64,000 nt of DNA from assembly GCF_000819805.1 (NCBI RefSeq), contig NZ_CDCE01000017.1, positions 47,543-111,542 of the forward strand. The letters are read 5' to 3'. The first letter of the stretch is position 1, and each line of letters begins with the position of its first letter. The position numbers and the translations under genes were made by a program. This document shows, one piece after another, positions 34,613 through 46,230 of the stretch. The notes below the pieces were generated by a model that saw only the letters and a list, made by a program, of their open reading frames with translations, was not told where the DNA came from and did not search any database. This DNA comes from Aeromonas diversa CDC 2478-85 (GTDB lineage Bacteria; Pseudomonadota; Gammaproteobacteria; Enterobacterales; Aeromonadaceae).

Positions 34613-35191
34613 ATGATCACCATTTCCGAGGCCGCCCAGGCTCATTTTCGCAAGCTGCTGGAAAAACAGCCGGAAGGCACCAACATCCGGGTGTTTGTCG
34701 TTAATCCCGGTACGCCGAATGCTGAATGCGGTGTCTCTTACTGCCCGCCCGATGCCGTGGATCCGGATGATCAACATCTGCCTTTCGACGGTTTTGAGAC
34801 CCTGATCGATCCGCTGAGTGCCCCCTTCCTGGAAGAGGCCAGCATCGACTTTGTCACCGATCAGATGGGCTCTCAGCTGACTCTCAAAGCCCCCAACGCC
34901 AAGATGCGCAAGGTGGGTGAGGATGCTCCTCTGGTCGAGCGGATCGAGTACGTGCTGCTCTCCGAGGTGAACCCCATGCTGGCCGGTCACGGCGGTAAGG
35001 TGACCCTGACCGAGCTGACCGAAGACGGTTTCGCCATCCTGCAATTTGGCGGCGGCTGCAACGGCTGCTCCATGGTCGACTACACCCTCAAAGAGGGGAT
35101 CGAGAAGCAACTGCTGGAGAAGTTCCCGAACGAGCTCAAGGGCGTGAAAGACGCCACCGAACATCAGCGCGGCGATCACTCCTACTATTGA
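34613..35191 (+). CDS. nfuA: Fe-S cluster carrier protein NfuA
   Basis: NfuA carries a [4Fe-4S] cluster to aconitase, LipA and other targets, especially under stress. The 192-residue protein (E. coli 191) joins a degenerate A-type carrier domain ([16 protein letters not shown], with Cys39 and Cys44) to a NifU C-terminal domain with the cluster-binding [11 protein letters not shown] (Cys149, Cys152). The ATG at 34613 fits homology; the longer frame does not. It converges on gpsA across a shared terminator. Confidence 0.96.
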   Translation: MITISEAAQAHFRKLLEKQPEGTNIRVFVVNPGTPNAECGVSYCPPDAVDPDDQHLPFDGFETLIDPLSAPFLEEASIDFVTDQMGSQLTLKAPNAKMRKVGEDAPLVERIEYVLLSEVNPMLAGHGGKVTLTELTEDGFAILQFGGGCNGCSMVDYTLKEGIEKQLLEKFPNELKGVKDATEHQRGDHSYY

Positions 35192-35214
35192 TCTCCGACT
35201 GCTTATAGATAAAA

Positions 35215-35244
35215 GAAGGCCCCGCCAACTGACGGGGCCTTCTT
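35215..35244. terminator. Shared nfuA/gpsA terminator
   Basis: A stem of nine base pairs (AAGGCCCCG with CGGGGCCTT) encloses an 8-nt loop, with A-rich and T-rich flanks on the two sides, so it can work in both directions. Confidence 0.75.
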
Positions 35245-35256
35245 GCATCCGGTGGA

Positions 35257-36261
35257 CTACTCGTCTTTCTTGTCCCGGGAGAGCAGCGCGATGGCCGCCT
35301 CTTTCGGGTTCTTTCCTTCGTAGAGCACCTTGTAGATCTGCTCGCAGATGGGCATCTCGACACCACAGCGCGCCGCCAGCAGGTGCACCTCCTTGGTGTT
35401 GCGGTGACCCTCGACCACCTGGCCTATCTCGGCCATGGCGTTCTCGACCGACTTGCCGGCTCCGAGTGCCAGACCGAAGCGACGGTTACGCGACTGATTA
35501 TCGGTACAGGTGAGCACCAGATCGCCGAGTCCTGCCATCCCCATGAAGGTCTTGGCGTCGGCGCCGAGGGCGAGCCCGAGACGCTGCATCTCGACCAGAC
35601 CACGGGTAATGAGGGCGGTGCGTGCGTTGGCGCCAAAGCCCAGACCATCCGAGAGACCGGCGCCGATGGCGATGACGTTCTTCACCGCGCCGCCCAGCTG
35701 CAGGCCGATAAAGTCCGGGTTGGTATAGACCCGGAACGAGCGGCCGCAGTGCAGCAGATGGGAGAGGTCCTCGGCGAAGTCGTCGTGAGTCGAGGCGACC
35801 GAGATGGCGGTCGGCATGCCGGCGGCCAGCTCCTTGGCGAAGGTGGGGCCGGAGATGACGGCGAGCGGCATCTCATCGCCCAGCACCTCGCGGGCGACCT
35901 CTTGCAGCAGGCGGCCGCTGTCCGGCTCCAGCCCCTTGGTGGCCCAGGCGATGCGGCTGTCGGGGCGCAGGAAGGGTTTGACGCGGGCCAGTACGTCGCC
36001 GAAGACATGGCTCGGTACTACCAGCAGCAGCACTGGCGACGCCTGCACCGCAGCCTCGAGATCCGAGGTCAGCAGCAGGGAGTCGGGGAACGGCACATCA
36101 GGCAGGAATGCCTTGTTGCAATGCTCTCTGGCCAGATCGGCGACGTGGGCCGGATCGTGACCCCAGAGCAGGGTCGGATGACCGTTGCGAGCCAGAGAAA
36201 TGGCAAGGGCGGTGCCGTAAGACCCCGCCCCCAAGACCGAAATGGCAGCCTTGTCACTCAT
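35257..36261 (-). CDS. gpsA: Glycerol-3-phosphate dehydrogenase [NAD(P)+]
   Basis: GpsA reduces dihydroxyacetone phosphate to sn-glycerol-3-phosphate, the backbone for phospholipids. The 334-residue protein has the NAD(P) loop [16 protein letters not shown], the catalytic lysine region around [19 protein letters not shown], and [14 protein letters not shown]. The ATG at 36261 gives MSDKAAIS; the longer frame is spurious. It begins 1 bp after the secB stop. The cysE gene that usually follows it in enterobacteria is missing; nfuA converges instead. Confidence 0.95.
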   Translation of the reverse strand: MSDKAAISVLGAGSYGTALAISLARNGHPTLLWGHDPAHVADLAREHCNKAFLPDVPFPDSLLLTSDLEAAVQASPVLLLVVPSHVFGDVLARVKPFLRPDSRIAWATKGLEPDSGRLLQEVAREVLGDEMPLAVISGPTFAKELAAGMPTAISVASTHDDFAEDLSHLLHCGRSFRVYTNPDFIGLQLGGAVKNVIAIGAGLSDGLGFGANARTALITRGLVEMQRLGLALGADAKTFMGMAGLGDLVLTCTDNQSRNRRFGLALGAGKSVENAMAEIGQVVEGHRNTKEVHLLAARCGVEMPICEQIYKVLYEGKNPKEAAIALLSRDKKDE

Positions 36262-36262
36262 C

Positions 36263-36736
36263 TCAAGCTTCCGCAGTGGCCTGCTCTGCCTGCAGTTGAG
36301 CCACGTGCTGGGCGAACAGGGCATCGAAGTTGACCGGAGCCAGGTTCAGCTGCGGGAAGGAGCCGCGGTTAACCATGGCGGCGACGGCTTCGCGAGCGTA
36401 CGGGAACAGGATGTTCGGGCAGAAGGCGGCCAGGCAGTGAGCCAGCTGCTGCTCCGGCAGGTTGCCGATGGTGAAGATACCGGCCTGATGCACTTCGCAC
36501 AGGAAGGCGGTCTCTTCGCCCAGCTTGCAGGTGACGGTCAGGGTCAGCACCACTTCATAGATACTGTCGGCCAGCAGGTTGGTCTTGGTATCCATGTCCA
36601 GGCTGACTTCCGGCTGCCACTCTTTCTGGAAGATGTGCGGGGTGTTCGGCGCCTCGAAGGAGACGTCTTTCACGTAGACGCGCTGGATGTGGAATTCCGG
36701 TTGCTGTACTTCCTGGTTGTTGATCGCTTCAGCCAT
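36263..36736 (-). CDS. secB: Protein-export chaperone SecB
   Basis: SecB keeps precursor proteins unfolded and passes them to SecA. The 157-residue, acidic protein matches E. coli SecB (155 aa) from [17 protein letters not shown] through [14 protein letters not shown]. Start is the ATG at 36736 with AAAGGAATC. It lies directly upstream of gpsA (1-bp gap) and 52 bp downstream of yibN. E. coli has grxC between yibN and secB; that gene is absent here. Confidence 0.95.
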   Translation of the reverse strand: MAEAINNQEVQQPEFHIQRVYVKDVSFEAPNTPHIFQKEWQPEVSLDMDTKTNLLADSIYEVVLTLTVTCKLGEETAFLCEVHQAGIFTIGNLPEQQLAHCLAAFCPNILFPYAREAVAAMVNRGSFPQLNLAPVNFDALFAQHVAQLQAEQATAEA

Positions 36737-36788
36737 GTTGTTTGATTCCTTTATTTAGCAAAAACGGGGCTTGTGGGCCCCGGGGTAA

Positions 36789-37220
36789 TCAGCGCTTCTT
36801 GGTGACCGGCAGGTTCTCTGCACGCCACTGGGACATGCCGCCTGCCAGGGTATGCACCCGCTTAAAACCGTGCTTGTAGAGGGCTCCGGCAGCAGCGCCT
36901 GCACTCATTCCGGTTTCGCACACCACGATAATGGGGTCATCCTTGTGCTTTTCAAGCTGGCCCAGGTTGTTGGCCTGGATCTCGCTCATGATAAGGTGGT
37001 GTGCGCCGGCCAGATGGCCGCGACCAAACTCGTCGAGAGTACGGATATCGACCACCACGGCATTCTCGCGGTTGATCAGCATGGTGGCGGCGTGGTTATT
37101 GACCGCCTTGACGGGGGAAAATCGGGCACGCACCGTGGTATAGATCAGGGTGCCGGCCAGGCCGAACCAGGCTGCGGTGAGCAGGGGGTTACGGGCCGCG
37201 AAATCCAGATACTCTTGCAT
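36789..37220 (-). CDS. yibN: Rhodanese-like membrane protein YibN
   Basis: This 143-residue protein has one N-terminal membrane helix (about 10-30) followed by a rhodanese domain with [22 protein letters not shown] and the active loop [18 protein letters not shown], which keeps the catalytic Cys (E. coli YibN lacks an obvious one). It could transfer sulfur, and YibN has been linked with membrane protein insertion in E. coli. The ATG at 37220 (MQEYLD) agrees with homologues. It is divergent from gpmM over 205 bp. Confidence 0.85.
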   Translation of the reverse strand: MQEYLDFAARNPLLTAAWFGLAGTLIYTTVRARFSPVKAVNNHAATMLINRENAVVVDIRTLDEFGRGHLAGAHHLIMSEIQANNLGQLEKHKDDPIIVVCETGMSAGAAAGALYKHGFKRVHTLAGGMSQWRAENLPVTKKR

Positions 37221-37425
37221 CTTTCCTACAATCCAAATCCGGGACAAGGGCCCGAGTATACATGGGGGAGGTGAGAATATCAGCCATCAAAGGGGCAAAG
37301 CGGGAGCAGGCTCTCAGCCAGGGCTGGCGGGCCCTGGCGGATCAGGTGACTATTTCGGCGGATGTAGTAATATTACGCTAGTTTCGCTTTCTGCAATTCA
37401 TTCCAATCCGAGAGGACATAGTCTT

Positions 37426-38955
37426 ATGTCAACAGCCAAGAAACCCCTGGTTCTGGTCATCATGGACGGTTGGGGCTATAGCGATAAGGCAGAGCACAAC
37501 GCCGTCGCCGCCGCCAAAACCCCCAATCTGGACCGCCTCGCTCGTGACTACACCAGCACCCTCATCTCCGGCTCCGGTCTCGACGTCGGCCTGCCCGACG
37601 GTCAGATGGGCAACTCCGAGGTGGGTCACGTCAACATTGGCGCCGGCCGCATCGTCTACCAGGAGCTGACTCGCATCTCCAAAGACATCCAGGACGGTCC
37701 CTTCTTCGACAACGTCGAGATTGGCAAGGCCGTCGATGCCGCCGTTCAGGCCGGCAAGGCAGTCCACATCATGGGCCTGATGTCTCCGGGTGGCGTTCAC
37801 AGCCACGAAGAGCACATCCTGGGGATGATCGAGATGGCCGCCAAGCGTGGCGCCGAGCAGATCTACTTCCACGCCTTCCTGGATGGCCGCGACGTGCCGC
37901 CGCGCTCCGCCCAGTCCTCCATCGAGCTGTTTGACGCCAAGTTTGCCGCCCTCGGCAAGGGCCGCTTCGCCTCCATGATTGGTCGTTACTACGCCATGGA
38001 CCGCGACAACCGCTGGGATCGCGTACAGCAAGCCTATGACCTGATGACCCAGGGCAAGGGCGAATTCACCGCCGCCTCCGCCACCGAGGCCCTGGCTGCT
38101 GCCTACGCCCGCGACGAGAACGACGAGTTCGTCAAGGCCACCCGCATCGGCGAAGCCGCTCCGATGCAGGACGGCGACGCCCTGATCTTCATGAACTTCC
38201 GTGCCGACCGCGCTCGTGAGATCACCCGCGCCTTCGTCGACAGTGACTTCACCGGTTTTGCCCGCGAGGCCCTGCCGAAACTGAACTTCGTGATGCTCAC
38301 CGAGTACGCCGCCGACATCAAGACCGCTTGCGCCTACCCGCCGACTGCGCTGGTCAACACCCTGGGTGAGTGGCTGGCCAAGCAGGGCAAGACCCAGCTG
38401 CGTATCTCCGAGACCGAGAAGTACGCCCACGTCACCTTCTTCTTCAACGGTGGTGAAGAGGCCTGCTTCACTGGCGAAGATCGCGAGATCGTCGCCAGCC
38501 CGAAAGTGGCCACCTATGACCTGCAGCCCGAGATGAGTTCCGGCGAGCTGACCGACAAGCTGGTTGCGGCCATCAAGAGCGGCAAGTACGACGTCATCAT
38601 CTGTAACTACCCGAACGGCGACATGGTCGGCCACACCGGTGTGTTCGACGCCGCGGTCAAGGCCTGTGAGGCCGTCGACCACTGCATCGGCCGCGTCACC
38701 GAGGCCCTGGCCGAGGTGGGTGGCGAGTGCCTCATCACCGCCGACCACGGCAACGCCGAGAAGATGATGGACGAAGAGACCGGTCAGGCGCACACCGCGC
38801 ACACCAACCTGCCGGTTCCTCTCATCTACTTCGGTCGCAAGGCTGAGGTGGTCGAAGGCGGCAAGCTGTCCGATCTGGCGCCGACCATGCTGACTCTGAT
38901 GGGTCTGCCGGTGCCACCGGAAATGACTGGCAAGCCCCTGATGATTTTGAAATAA
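37426..38955 (+). CDS. gpmI: 2,3-bisphosphoglycerate-independent phosphoglycerate mutase
   Basis: GpmI (GpmM) interconverts 3- and 2-phosphoglycerate in glycolysis using two Mn2+ ions. The 509-residue alkaline-phosphatase-fold enzyme has the metal ligand Asp14 in VIMDGWGYS, the phosphoserine Ser64 in [12 protein letters not shown], and late metal sites in [12 protein letters not shown] and [19 protein letters not shown] precedes the ATG at 37426; the open frame upstream is not coding. Coding bias here is markedly stronger (C-ending codons) than in neighbours, as expected for a highly expressed gene. Confidence 0.96.
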   Translation: MSTAKKPLVLVIMDGWGYSDKAEHNAVAAAKTPNLDRLARDYTSTLISGSGLDVGLPDGQMGNSEVGHVNIGAGRIVYQELTRISKDIQDGPFFDNVEIGKAVDAAVQAGKAVHIMGLMSPGGVHSHEEHILGMIEMAAKRGAEQIYFHAFLDGRDVPPRSAQSSIELFDAKFAALGKGRFASMIGRYYAMDRDNRWDRVQQAYDLMTQGKGEFTAASATEALAAAYARDENDEFVKATRIGEAAPMQDGDALIFMNFRADRAREITRAFVDSDFTGFAREALPKLNFVMLTEYAADIKTACAYPPTALVNTLGEWLAKQGKTQLRISETEKYAHVTFFFNGGEEACFTGEDREIVASPKVATYDLQPEMSSGELTDKLVAAIKSGKYDVIICNYPNGDMVGHTGVFDAAVKACEAVDHCIGRVTEALAEVGGECLITADHGNAEKMMDEETGQAHTAHTNLPVPLIYFGRKAEVVEGGKLSDLAPTMLTLMGLPVPPEMTGKPLMILK

Positions 38956-38964
38956 TTCCGCCCC

Positions 38965-40254
38965 ATGCGGGGACGTGACTTGATTTCAAAGCACTTACAA
39001 CGCGTCGGCCTTCTGGCCGGCGCGCTGTTTTATTGTCTCGGCGCCCTAGCTGGGCTCAACAACGATCTGGGCAAGGTTCAGAACGATATCAAGGTTCAGC
39101 AGAAGGCGGTCAAACTCGGCAAGCAGGAGCTGGCCAAGCTGGCCAAGCAGCTCGAACAGGACGAACGCGCCGTGTCGGCGGCGGCGGCCAAGCTGGCCGA
39201 TACCCGCTCCCAGCTCAAGCAGAGCGAGGCCCGCATCCAGGAGCTCGCCCGCGAGAAGGCCGACCTGGAGCGCCAGGCCAACCAGCAGAAGGCGCTGCTG
39301 GCCAAACAGGCCGAGAGTGCCTTTCGTGCCGGTGAGCACGACTACCTAAAACTTCTGCTCAACCAGCAGGATCCCAACCGCCTCAGCCGCACCCTCGACT
39401 TCTATGACTACCTCAACAAGGCCCGTGTCGACGCAATCGATGCCTTGCGTGCCACCCAACGCCGGCTGACTGCCAATCAACAGGCCAGCCAGCAGACGCT
39501 GGCCCGCCAGCAAGCCCTGCTGGACGATCGGAAACAGCAGCACCAGAGCCTGCTCGCCAGCCAGCAGAGTCGGGAGCAGACCCGCAGCCAGCTGCAGCAG
39601 GATGTGCAGAGCGACGAGGCCAAGCTGGCCAAGATGGTTCAGGCGGAGAAACGCCTCAAGGCGCGCCTCGAGGAGCTGCGTCGCCAGCAGGAGGAGGCCG
39701 AGCGCCGCGAGCGCGAACGCATCGCCAAGATGAAGGCGGAGCAGGAGCGGCTACGCAAGCAGGCCGAACAGGCCCAGCGGGAGGAGGATCGCCAGATCGC
39801 CCGTCGCCAGCAGAAAGAGCTGGAGCAGGCCGAGGCTCAAAGTCGCCGCTACAGCTCGGGCTTGAGTACCAGCAGCGCCATGCGTTGGCCGGTGCAGGGG
39901 CCGATCATCATCTCCTACGGCTCGCGGCGTACCGCGGAGCTCAAGTGGAAAGGCACCCTGATCGGGGCTCCGGAAGGCACCCAGGTCAAGGCGGTCGCCC
40001 CCGGCCAGGTGGTCTATGCCGACTGGCTCGATGGTTACGGCATGCTGCTGGTGGTCGATCACGGCAAGGGGTACATGAGCCTCTATGGCCACAATCAGTC
40101 GCTGCTGCGCCACGTGGGGCAGAAGGTGGAGCAGGGAGAGCCGGTGGCCCTGGTCGGCAATAGCGGTGGCCAGGATCAGGCCGGACTCTACTTCGAAATT
40201 CGTTATCAGGGGGAGGCGATCAACCCCACCAAGTGGCTCTCCCGGCGCGGTTAG
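38965..40254 (+). CDS. envC: Murein hydrolase activator EnvC
   Basis: EnvC activates amidases AmiA/AmiB at the division septum. The 429-residue protein has a signal peptide, a long coiled coil (about 30-290, with many Q/A/K/E and the run RQQEEAERRERERIAKMK), and a degenerate LytM domain (about 310-428) in which metal-binding residues are partly lost, as usual for EnvC. The start is unsure: the ATG at 38965 lacks a ribosome site, while an in-frame TTG at 38980 has GCGGGGA well placed and still leaves a full signal peptide. It follows gpmM by 9 bp, as in E. coli. Confidence 0.9.
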   Translation: MRGRDLISKHLQRVGLLAGALFYCLGALAGLNNDLGKVQNDIKVQQKAVKLGKQELAKLAKQLEQDERAVSAAAAKLADTRSQLKQSEARIQELAREKADLERQANQQKALLAKQAESAFRAGEHDYLKLLLNQQDPNRLSRTLDFYDYLNKARVDAIDALRATQRRLTANQQASQQTLARQQALLDDRKQQHQSLLASQQSREQTRSQLQQDVQSDEAKLAKMVQAEKRLKARLEELRRQQEEAERRERERIAKMKAEQERLRKQAEQAQREEDRQIARRQQKELEQAEAQSRRYSSGLSTSSAMRWPVQGPIIISYGSRRTAELKWKGTLIGAPEGTQVKAVAPGQVVYADWLDGYGMLLVVDHGKGYMSLYGHNQSLLRHVGQKVEQGEPVALVGNSGGQDQAGLYFEIRYQGEAINPTKWLSRRG

Positions 40255-40314
40255 CGCCCCATTTTGGTGCCAGGCACACAACTGGTGCCCCATCCTGAGT
40301 CAATGCATCTCCAG

Positions 40315-40340
40315 CGGGCCCTCTTTTGGGCCCGTTTTGC
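40315..40340 (+). terminator. envC terminator
   Basis: CGGGCCC (40315-40321) and GGGCCCG (40328-40334) enclose a TCTTTT loop and are followed by four T's. Confidence 0.75.
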
Positions 40341-40426
40341 TGGCACGACTCCTGCTGAGCTCTTGATTCGCCCGCCCCCTCGACGGGGCGGTGCAGGACA
40401 ACAAATCAGGATGATGGAGACACACA

Positions 40427-41647
40427 GTGCAGGATTCCAACGCAATTGCGACCCTTACCCAGAGTGCGGACACCCTGTTCGTGCTCGGCGGCGCCATCAT
40501 GGTGCTCGCCATGCATTCCGGCTTTGCCTTTCTCGAACTGGGCACGGTACGCAGCAAGAACCAGGTCAACGCCCTGGTGAAGATCATCACCGACTTCGGT
40601 ATCTCGACCCTGGCCTACTTCTTCGTCGGCTACTGGCTCGCCTATGGCAAGACCTTCTTCGCCGACGCGCCGACCCTGGCAACCGGTCAGGGCTACGAGC
40701 TGGTGAAATTCTTCTTTTTGCTCACCTTCGCCGCCGCCATCCCGGCCATCATCAGCGGCGGCATCGCCGAGCGGGCCCGCTTCTACCCCATGCTGATCTG
40801 CTCGGGGCTGACGGTGGGGCTGGTCTATCCCCTGTTCGAGGGGATCGCCTGGAACGGCAACTTTGGCCTGCAGGGTTGGCTCGAGCAGCACTTTGGCGCT
40901 CCCTTCCACGACTTTGCCGGCTCGGTCGTGGTGCACGCCGTGGGGGGCTGGATTGGTCTGGTGGCCGTGGCGCTGCTCGGCATGCGCAAGGGACGCATCC
41001 GGGGCGGCCAGGCGGTGGGGTTTGCGCCTTCCAACATTCCCATGCTGGCGCTCGGCGCCTGGATCCTCACGGTCGGTTGGTTTGGCTTCAACGTCATGTC
41101 GGCCCAGAAGCTGGGGGGGATCAGCGGCCTGGTGGCACTCAACTCCCTGATGGCCATGGTGGGCGGCACTCTGGTGGCCATGCTGCTTGGGCGCAACGAC
41201 CCTGGCTTCATCCACAACGGGCCCTTGGCCGGTCTGGTGGCGGTGTGCGCCGGATCGGATCTGATGCATCCCTTGAGCGCCCTGCTGGTGGGGGGGGTAG
41301 CCGGTGCCATCTTCATTGGCATGTTTACCTGGCTACAGCGCAAGCGCCCCCAGCTCGATGATGTGCTCGGGGTATGGCCCCTGCACGGCCTGTGCGGCGC
41401 CTGGGGCGGCGTGGCGGCGGGTCTGTTCGGTGCTGCCGACTTCGGTGGCATGGGCGGGGTGAGCCTCACCAGCCAGCTGATCGGGACCGGCCTCGGCATT
41501 TTGGTGGCTCTGCTCGGTGGCGGCCTGATTTATGGGCTGATGAAGCGTCTGGTGGGCCTGCGCCTGAGCGAAGAGGAGGAGTTCATCGGCGCCGATCTCG
41601 CCATCCATCACATCGCCGCCACCAACCGGGACAAGGCGCCCATCTGA
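40427..41647 (+). CDS. amtB: Ammonium transporter (Amt family)
   Basis: This 406-residue inner-membrane protein has 11 predicted helices of the Amt/Rh fold. Key segments are SGFAFLELGTVRSKN, GIAERARF, the first pore His in VVHAVGGWIG, and the second in WPLHGLCGAWGG. Translation starts with GTG at 40427 after ATGGAG; an ATG upstream is out of frame. There is no signal peptide, unlike E. coli AmtB. No glnK lies next to it, which is unusual for the main ammonium channel, so it may be a second Amt. Confidence 0.9.
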   Translation: MQDSNAIATLTQSADTLFVLGGAIMVLAMHSGFAFLELGTVRSKNQVNALVKIITDFGISTLAYFFVGYWLAYGKTFFADAPTLATGQGYELVKFFFLLTFAAAIPAIISGGIAERARFYPMLICSGLTVGLVYPLFEGIAWNGNFGLQGWLEQHFGAPFHDFAGSVVVHAVGGWIGLVAVALLGMRKGRIRGGQAVGFAPSNIPMLALGAWILTVGWFGFNVMSAQKLGGISGLVALNSLMAMVGGTLVAMLLGRNDPGFIHNGPLAGLVAVCAGSDLMHPLSALLVGGVAGAIFIGMFTWLQRKRPQLDDVLGVWPLHGLCGAWGGVAAGLFGAADFGGMGGVSLTSQLIGTGLGILVALLGGGLIYGLMKRLVGLRLSEEEEFIGADLAIHHIAATNRDKAPI

Positions 41648-41664
41648 CGCACGGGCGTGGGCGA

Positions 41665-42306
41665 CTAGCGCCGAACCAGAGCCACCGCCTCGCGGGAGAG
41701 GCGGGTCACCTCGTCCCAGTCGCCAGCCTGGATGACGTCGGTCGGCAGCATCCAGGAGCCGCCGACGGTGGCGACACACTTGAGCGCCAAGTAATCGGCC
41801 ACGTTCTTCGGGCCCACGCCACCGGTCGGGCAGAAGCGCACCTGGGGCAGGGGAGCTGCGATGGCGGCCAACGCCTTGGTGCCGCCGTTGGCCTCGGCCG
41901 GGAAGAACTTCAGGTGATCGTAGCCGGCCTCCAACGCCTGCATCACCTCGGAGGGGGTGGCGACACCCGGGATCAGCGGCGCACTGCCCTTGGCGGCATG
42001 GGCCAGCAGGGACGGGGTCATGCCCGGGGAGATGACGAAGCGGGCTCCGGCGGCGACGGCGGCGTCATACTGGGCTGTGTTGATGACGGTGCCGGCGCCA
42101 ACCATGGCCTCGGGCATCACCTTGGCGATGCGCTCGATGGCGGCCAGGGCCACCGGGGTGCGCAGGGTGATCTCGAACACCGAGATGCCGCCGGCCAACA
42201 GGGCCTCGGCCATCGGCACGGCCTGCGTCAGCTCGCTGATGACCATGACCGGGATCAGGGGGGAGGCGGCGAAGACCTCGGTGGGAGAGATGTTCCAATT
42301 GTGCAT
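41665..42306 (-). CDS. eda: KDPG/KHG aldolase Eda
   Basis: Eda splits 2-keto-3-deoxy-6-phosphogluconate into pyruvate and glyceraldehyde-3-phosphate (Entner-Doudoroff pathway) and also handles 4-hydroxy-2-oxoglutarate. The 213-residue length equals E. coli Eda. The proton-transfer Glu45 is in ISVFEITLRT and the Schiff-base Lys133 in DHLKFFPAE; CPTGGV binds phosphate. AAGGAA lies 7 nt before the ATG at 42306. It converges on amt; edd is not adjacent within the window. Confidence 0.95.
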   Translation of the reverse strand: MHNWNISPTEVFAASPLIPVMVISELTQAVPMAEALLAGGISVFEITLRTPVALAAIERIAKVMPEAMVGAGTVINTAQYDAAVAAGARFVISPGMTPSLLAHAAKGSAPLIPGVATPSEVMQALEAGYDHLKFFPAEANGGTKALAAIAAPLPQVRFCPTGGVGPKNVADYLALKCVATVGGSWMLPTDVIQAGDWDEVTRLSREAVALVRR

Positions 42307-42689
42307 GGGAATTTCCTTGTAATGGGCTGGTGCCAGGGGCCCTTCACTGCGCATGGCACAGTGCGGCGCGTGATAAGCGCGGCTGCATGCAGGCTGCCTT
42401 GATCTCTTCCTCGGTGCAACCGATACCGCGCCTCAATCTGGCCGGCCGCCCTCGGTGAGAGGGTGGCCACAATATGGGGTGTTGCGCGCCTCATCGGGCT
42501 GGCGGCGTGCACCCATAGCGGCCTATTTGCCACTGCATCGAAGGCCACCGGGTTAACTCCTGCGCCGTGGTTATGACATCCGTATCGACTTTTTACTGAT
42601 TCTTGCTTGGGCACACCGCCGAGCGTTGCTAGAATTGCCCATTCCCCGCTTCGAGTGGAACGCGTAACGCAGTGATTTCAGGTTTCTCT
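42307..42689. other. Non-coding gap between eda and pssA
   Basis: This 383-bp gap separates the divergent eda and pssA genes and must contain both promoters. I see no clear terminator, tandem repeat or credible ORF. A small inverted repeat (CCGCCCTC with GAGAGGGTGG, near 42446-42468) is the only structure noted. Confidence 0.5.
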
Positions 42690-44042
42690 ATGAATTTATC
42701 GGCACATTATCGACAGCTGTTGGAGCGTTTGCCCAAGATTGCCGTGGGCGCCGACCGGTTTGACGTGCTCTACAGCGCCAAGGATTTCAAGCAGCGCATC
42801 CTCGATCTCATCGCCAGCGCGCGTCAGCGCATCTATCTGGTGGCCCTCTACCTGCAAGATGACGAGGCCGGCCGCGAGATCCTGGATGCCCTCTATGCGG
42901 CCAAGGGGCGCAACCCTGACCTCGACATCAAGATCTTCGTCGACTTTCACCGGGCCCAGCGCGGTCTGATCGGCAAGGGGGCCCAAGGGGGCAATCACCT
43001 GCGCTACCAGGCCATGGCGGCCGAGCACAAGGAGCGCGTCGAGATCTACGGCGTGCCGGTCAAGGGGCGCGAGTTGCTCGGTGTGTTGCACCTCAAGGGC
43101 TTCGTGTTCGACGACACCCTGCTCTACTCGGGGGCCAGTCTCAACGATGTCTACCTGCATCAGAACGATCGCTACCGTTTCGACCGCTACCACCAGATAG
43201 AGAGCCACGAGTTGGCCAATGCCATGGTGCGCTACGTGGATGACTACTTCGTCGCGAGCGATGCGGTGCAGCGGCTCGATAAACCGGCCATCCCGACAGC
43301 CAAACAGCTCAAGGGCGCCATTCGCCGCTTCAAGGGACAGCTGACACGCAGCCACTACCGCTTCAACTCCAGCCTGCCGGTAGAAGGCGAGGTGGCGGTG
43401 ACGCCGTTGGCAGGGCTCGGCAAGCGCAATAACCAGCTCAACCGGATGATCCGTAACCTGGTGCGCAGCTGCGAGCGCGAGATCTTCATCTGCACCCCCT
43501 ACTTCAACTTGCCCAAGGAGTTGGCCAAGGACATCGAGGGGCTGCTGCGCCACGGGCGCAAGGTAACTATCGTGGTCGGCGACAAGACCGCCAACGACTT
43601 CTATATCCCGCCCGAAGAGAAGTTCTCCACCATAGGTGGCCTGCCATACCTTTACGAGGCTAACCTGCGCAAGTTTGCCCAGCGCAACCAGCACCACATC
43701 GACAGGGGTCTCCTCAACATGATGTTGTGGCGTCACGACCGTCACTCCTACCATCTTAAGGGGATCTTCGTGGACGGCGGTGAGTGGGCACTGCTCACCG
43801 GCAACAACCTCAACCCGCGAGCCTGGTCCCTGGATCTGGAGAACGGCCTGCTGGTGAAGGATGCCCAGCACCTGCTGGCCGAGCAGTTTGCCCGGGAGCG
43901 TGAGAACATTCTGCAGCATACCCAGAGGGTTACCCGCTTCGATGAGGTGGAGCAGATCGCCGACTACCCCGAGCAGGTACGCCGCCTGCTGGCCCGTATC
44001 CATCGGGTCAAGGCCCACCTGCTGCTCAAGCGCATCATCTGA
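42690..44042 (+). CDS. pssA: CDP-diacylglycerol-serine O-phosphatidyltransferase PssA
   Basis: PssA makes phosphatidylserine, precursor of phosphatidylethanolamine. The 450-residue protein is the phospholipase-D-superfamily type, peripheral to the membrane, with two HKD-like motifs: His134/Lys136 in LHLKGFVFDD and His355/Lys357 in YHLKGIFVDG. LYSGASLNDVYLHQ and GNNLNPRAWSLDLEN are also conserved with E. coli PssA (451 aa). The ATG at 42690 fits homology; an in-frame GTG at 42672 is possible. A perfect terminator follows at 44070. Confidence 0.94.
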   Translation: MNLSAHYRQLLERLPKIAVGADRFDVLYSAKDFKQRILDLIASARQRIYLVALYLQDDEAGREILDALYAAKGRNPDLDIKIFVDFHRAQRGLIGKGAQGGNHLRYQAMAAEHKERVEIYGVPVKGRELLGVLHLKGFVFDDTLLYSGASLNDVYLHQNDRYRFDRYHQIESHELANAMVRYVDDYFVASDAVQRLDKPAIPTAKQLKGAIRRFKGQLTRSHYRFNSSLPVEGEVAVTPLAGLGKRNNQLNRMIRNLVRSCEREIFICTPYFNLPKELAKDIEGLLRHGRKVTIVVGDKTANDFYIPPEEKFSTIGGLPYLYEANLRKFAQRNQHHIDRGLLNMMLWRHDRHSYHLKGIFVDGGEWALLTGNNLNPRAWSLDLENGLLVKDAQHLLAEQFARERENILQHTQRVTRFDEVEQIADYPEQVRRLLARIHRVKAHLLLKRII

Positions 44043-44069
44043 TCCCGTCGCTGCATTTGTGAGCGTTCC

Positions 44070-44102
44070 AAAGGCCTCCCGTTTTCGGGAGGCCTTTGTT
44101 AT
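44070..44102 (+). terminator. pssA terminator
   Basis: Twelve base pairs (44070-44081 with 44086-44097) close a TTTT loop, followed by TTGTTATT. It separates pssA from recG. Confidence 0.8.
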
Positions 44103-44141
44103 TATCTGGACGTATTTACAGTACTGTCGGGCATCTGGTTG

Positions 44142-46211
<2,070 letters not shown>

Positions 46212-46230
46212 CTCGAGGAGGAAGGCATCG

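Noticed and set aside
38961..38974. CCCC-ATG-CGGGG hairpin at the envC start
   Set aside because: It is short and probably incidental; it matters only as a reason to doubt the ATG at 38965 as start.
42380..42460. A coding-like run upstream of eda that could be a remnant of edd
   Set aside because: The peptide (GCTEEEIKAACMQP) does not match the end of Edd and has no ribosome site.
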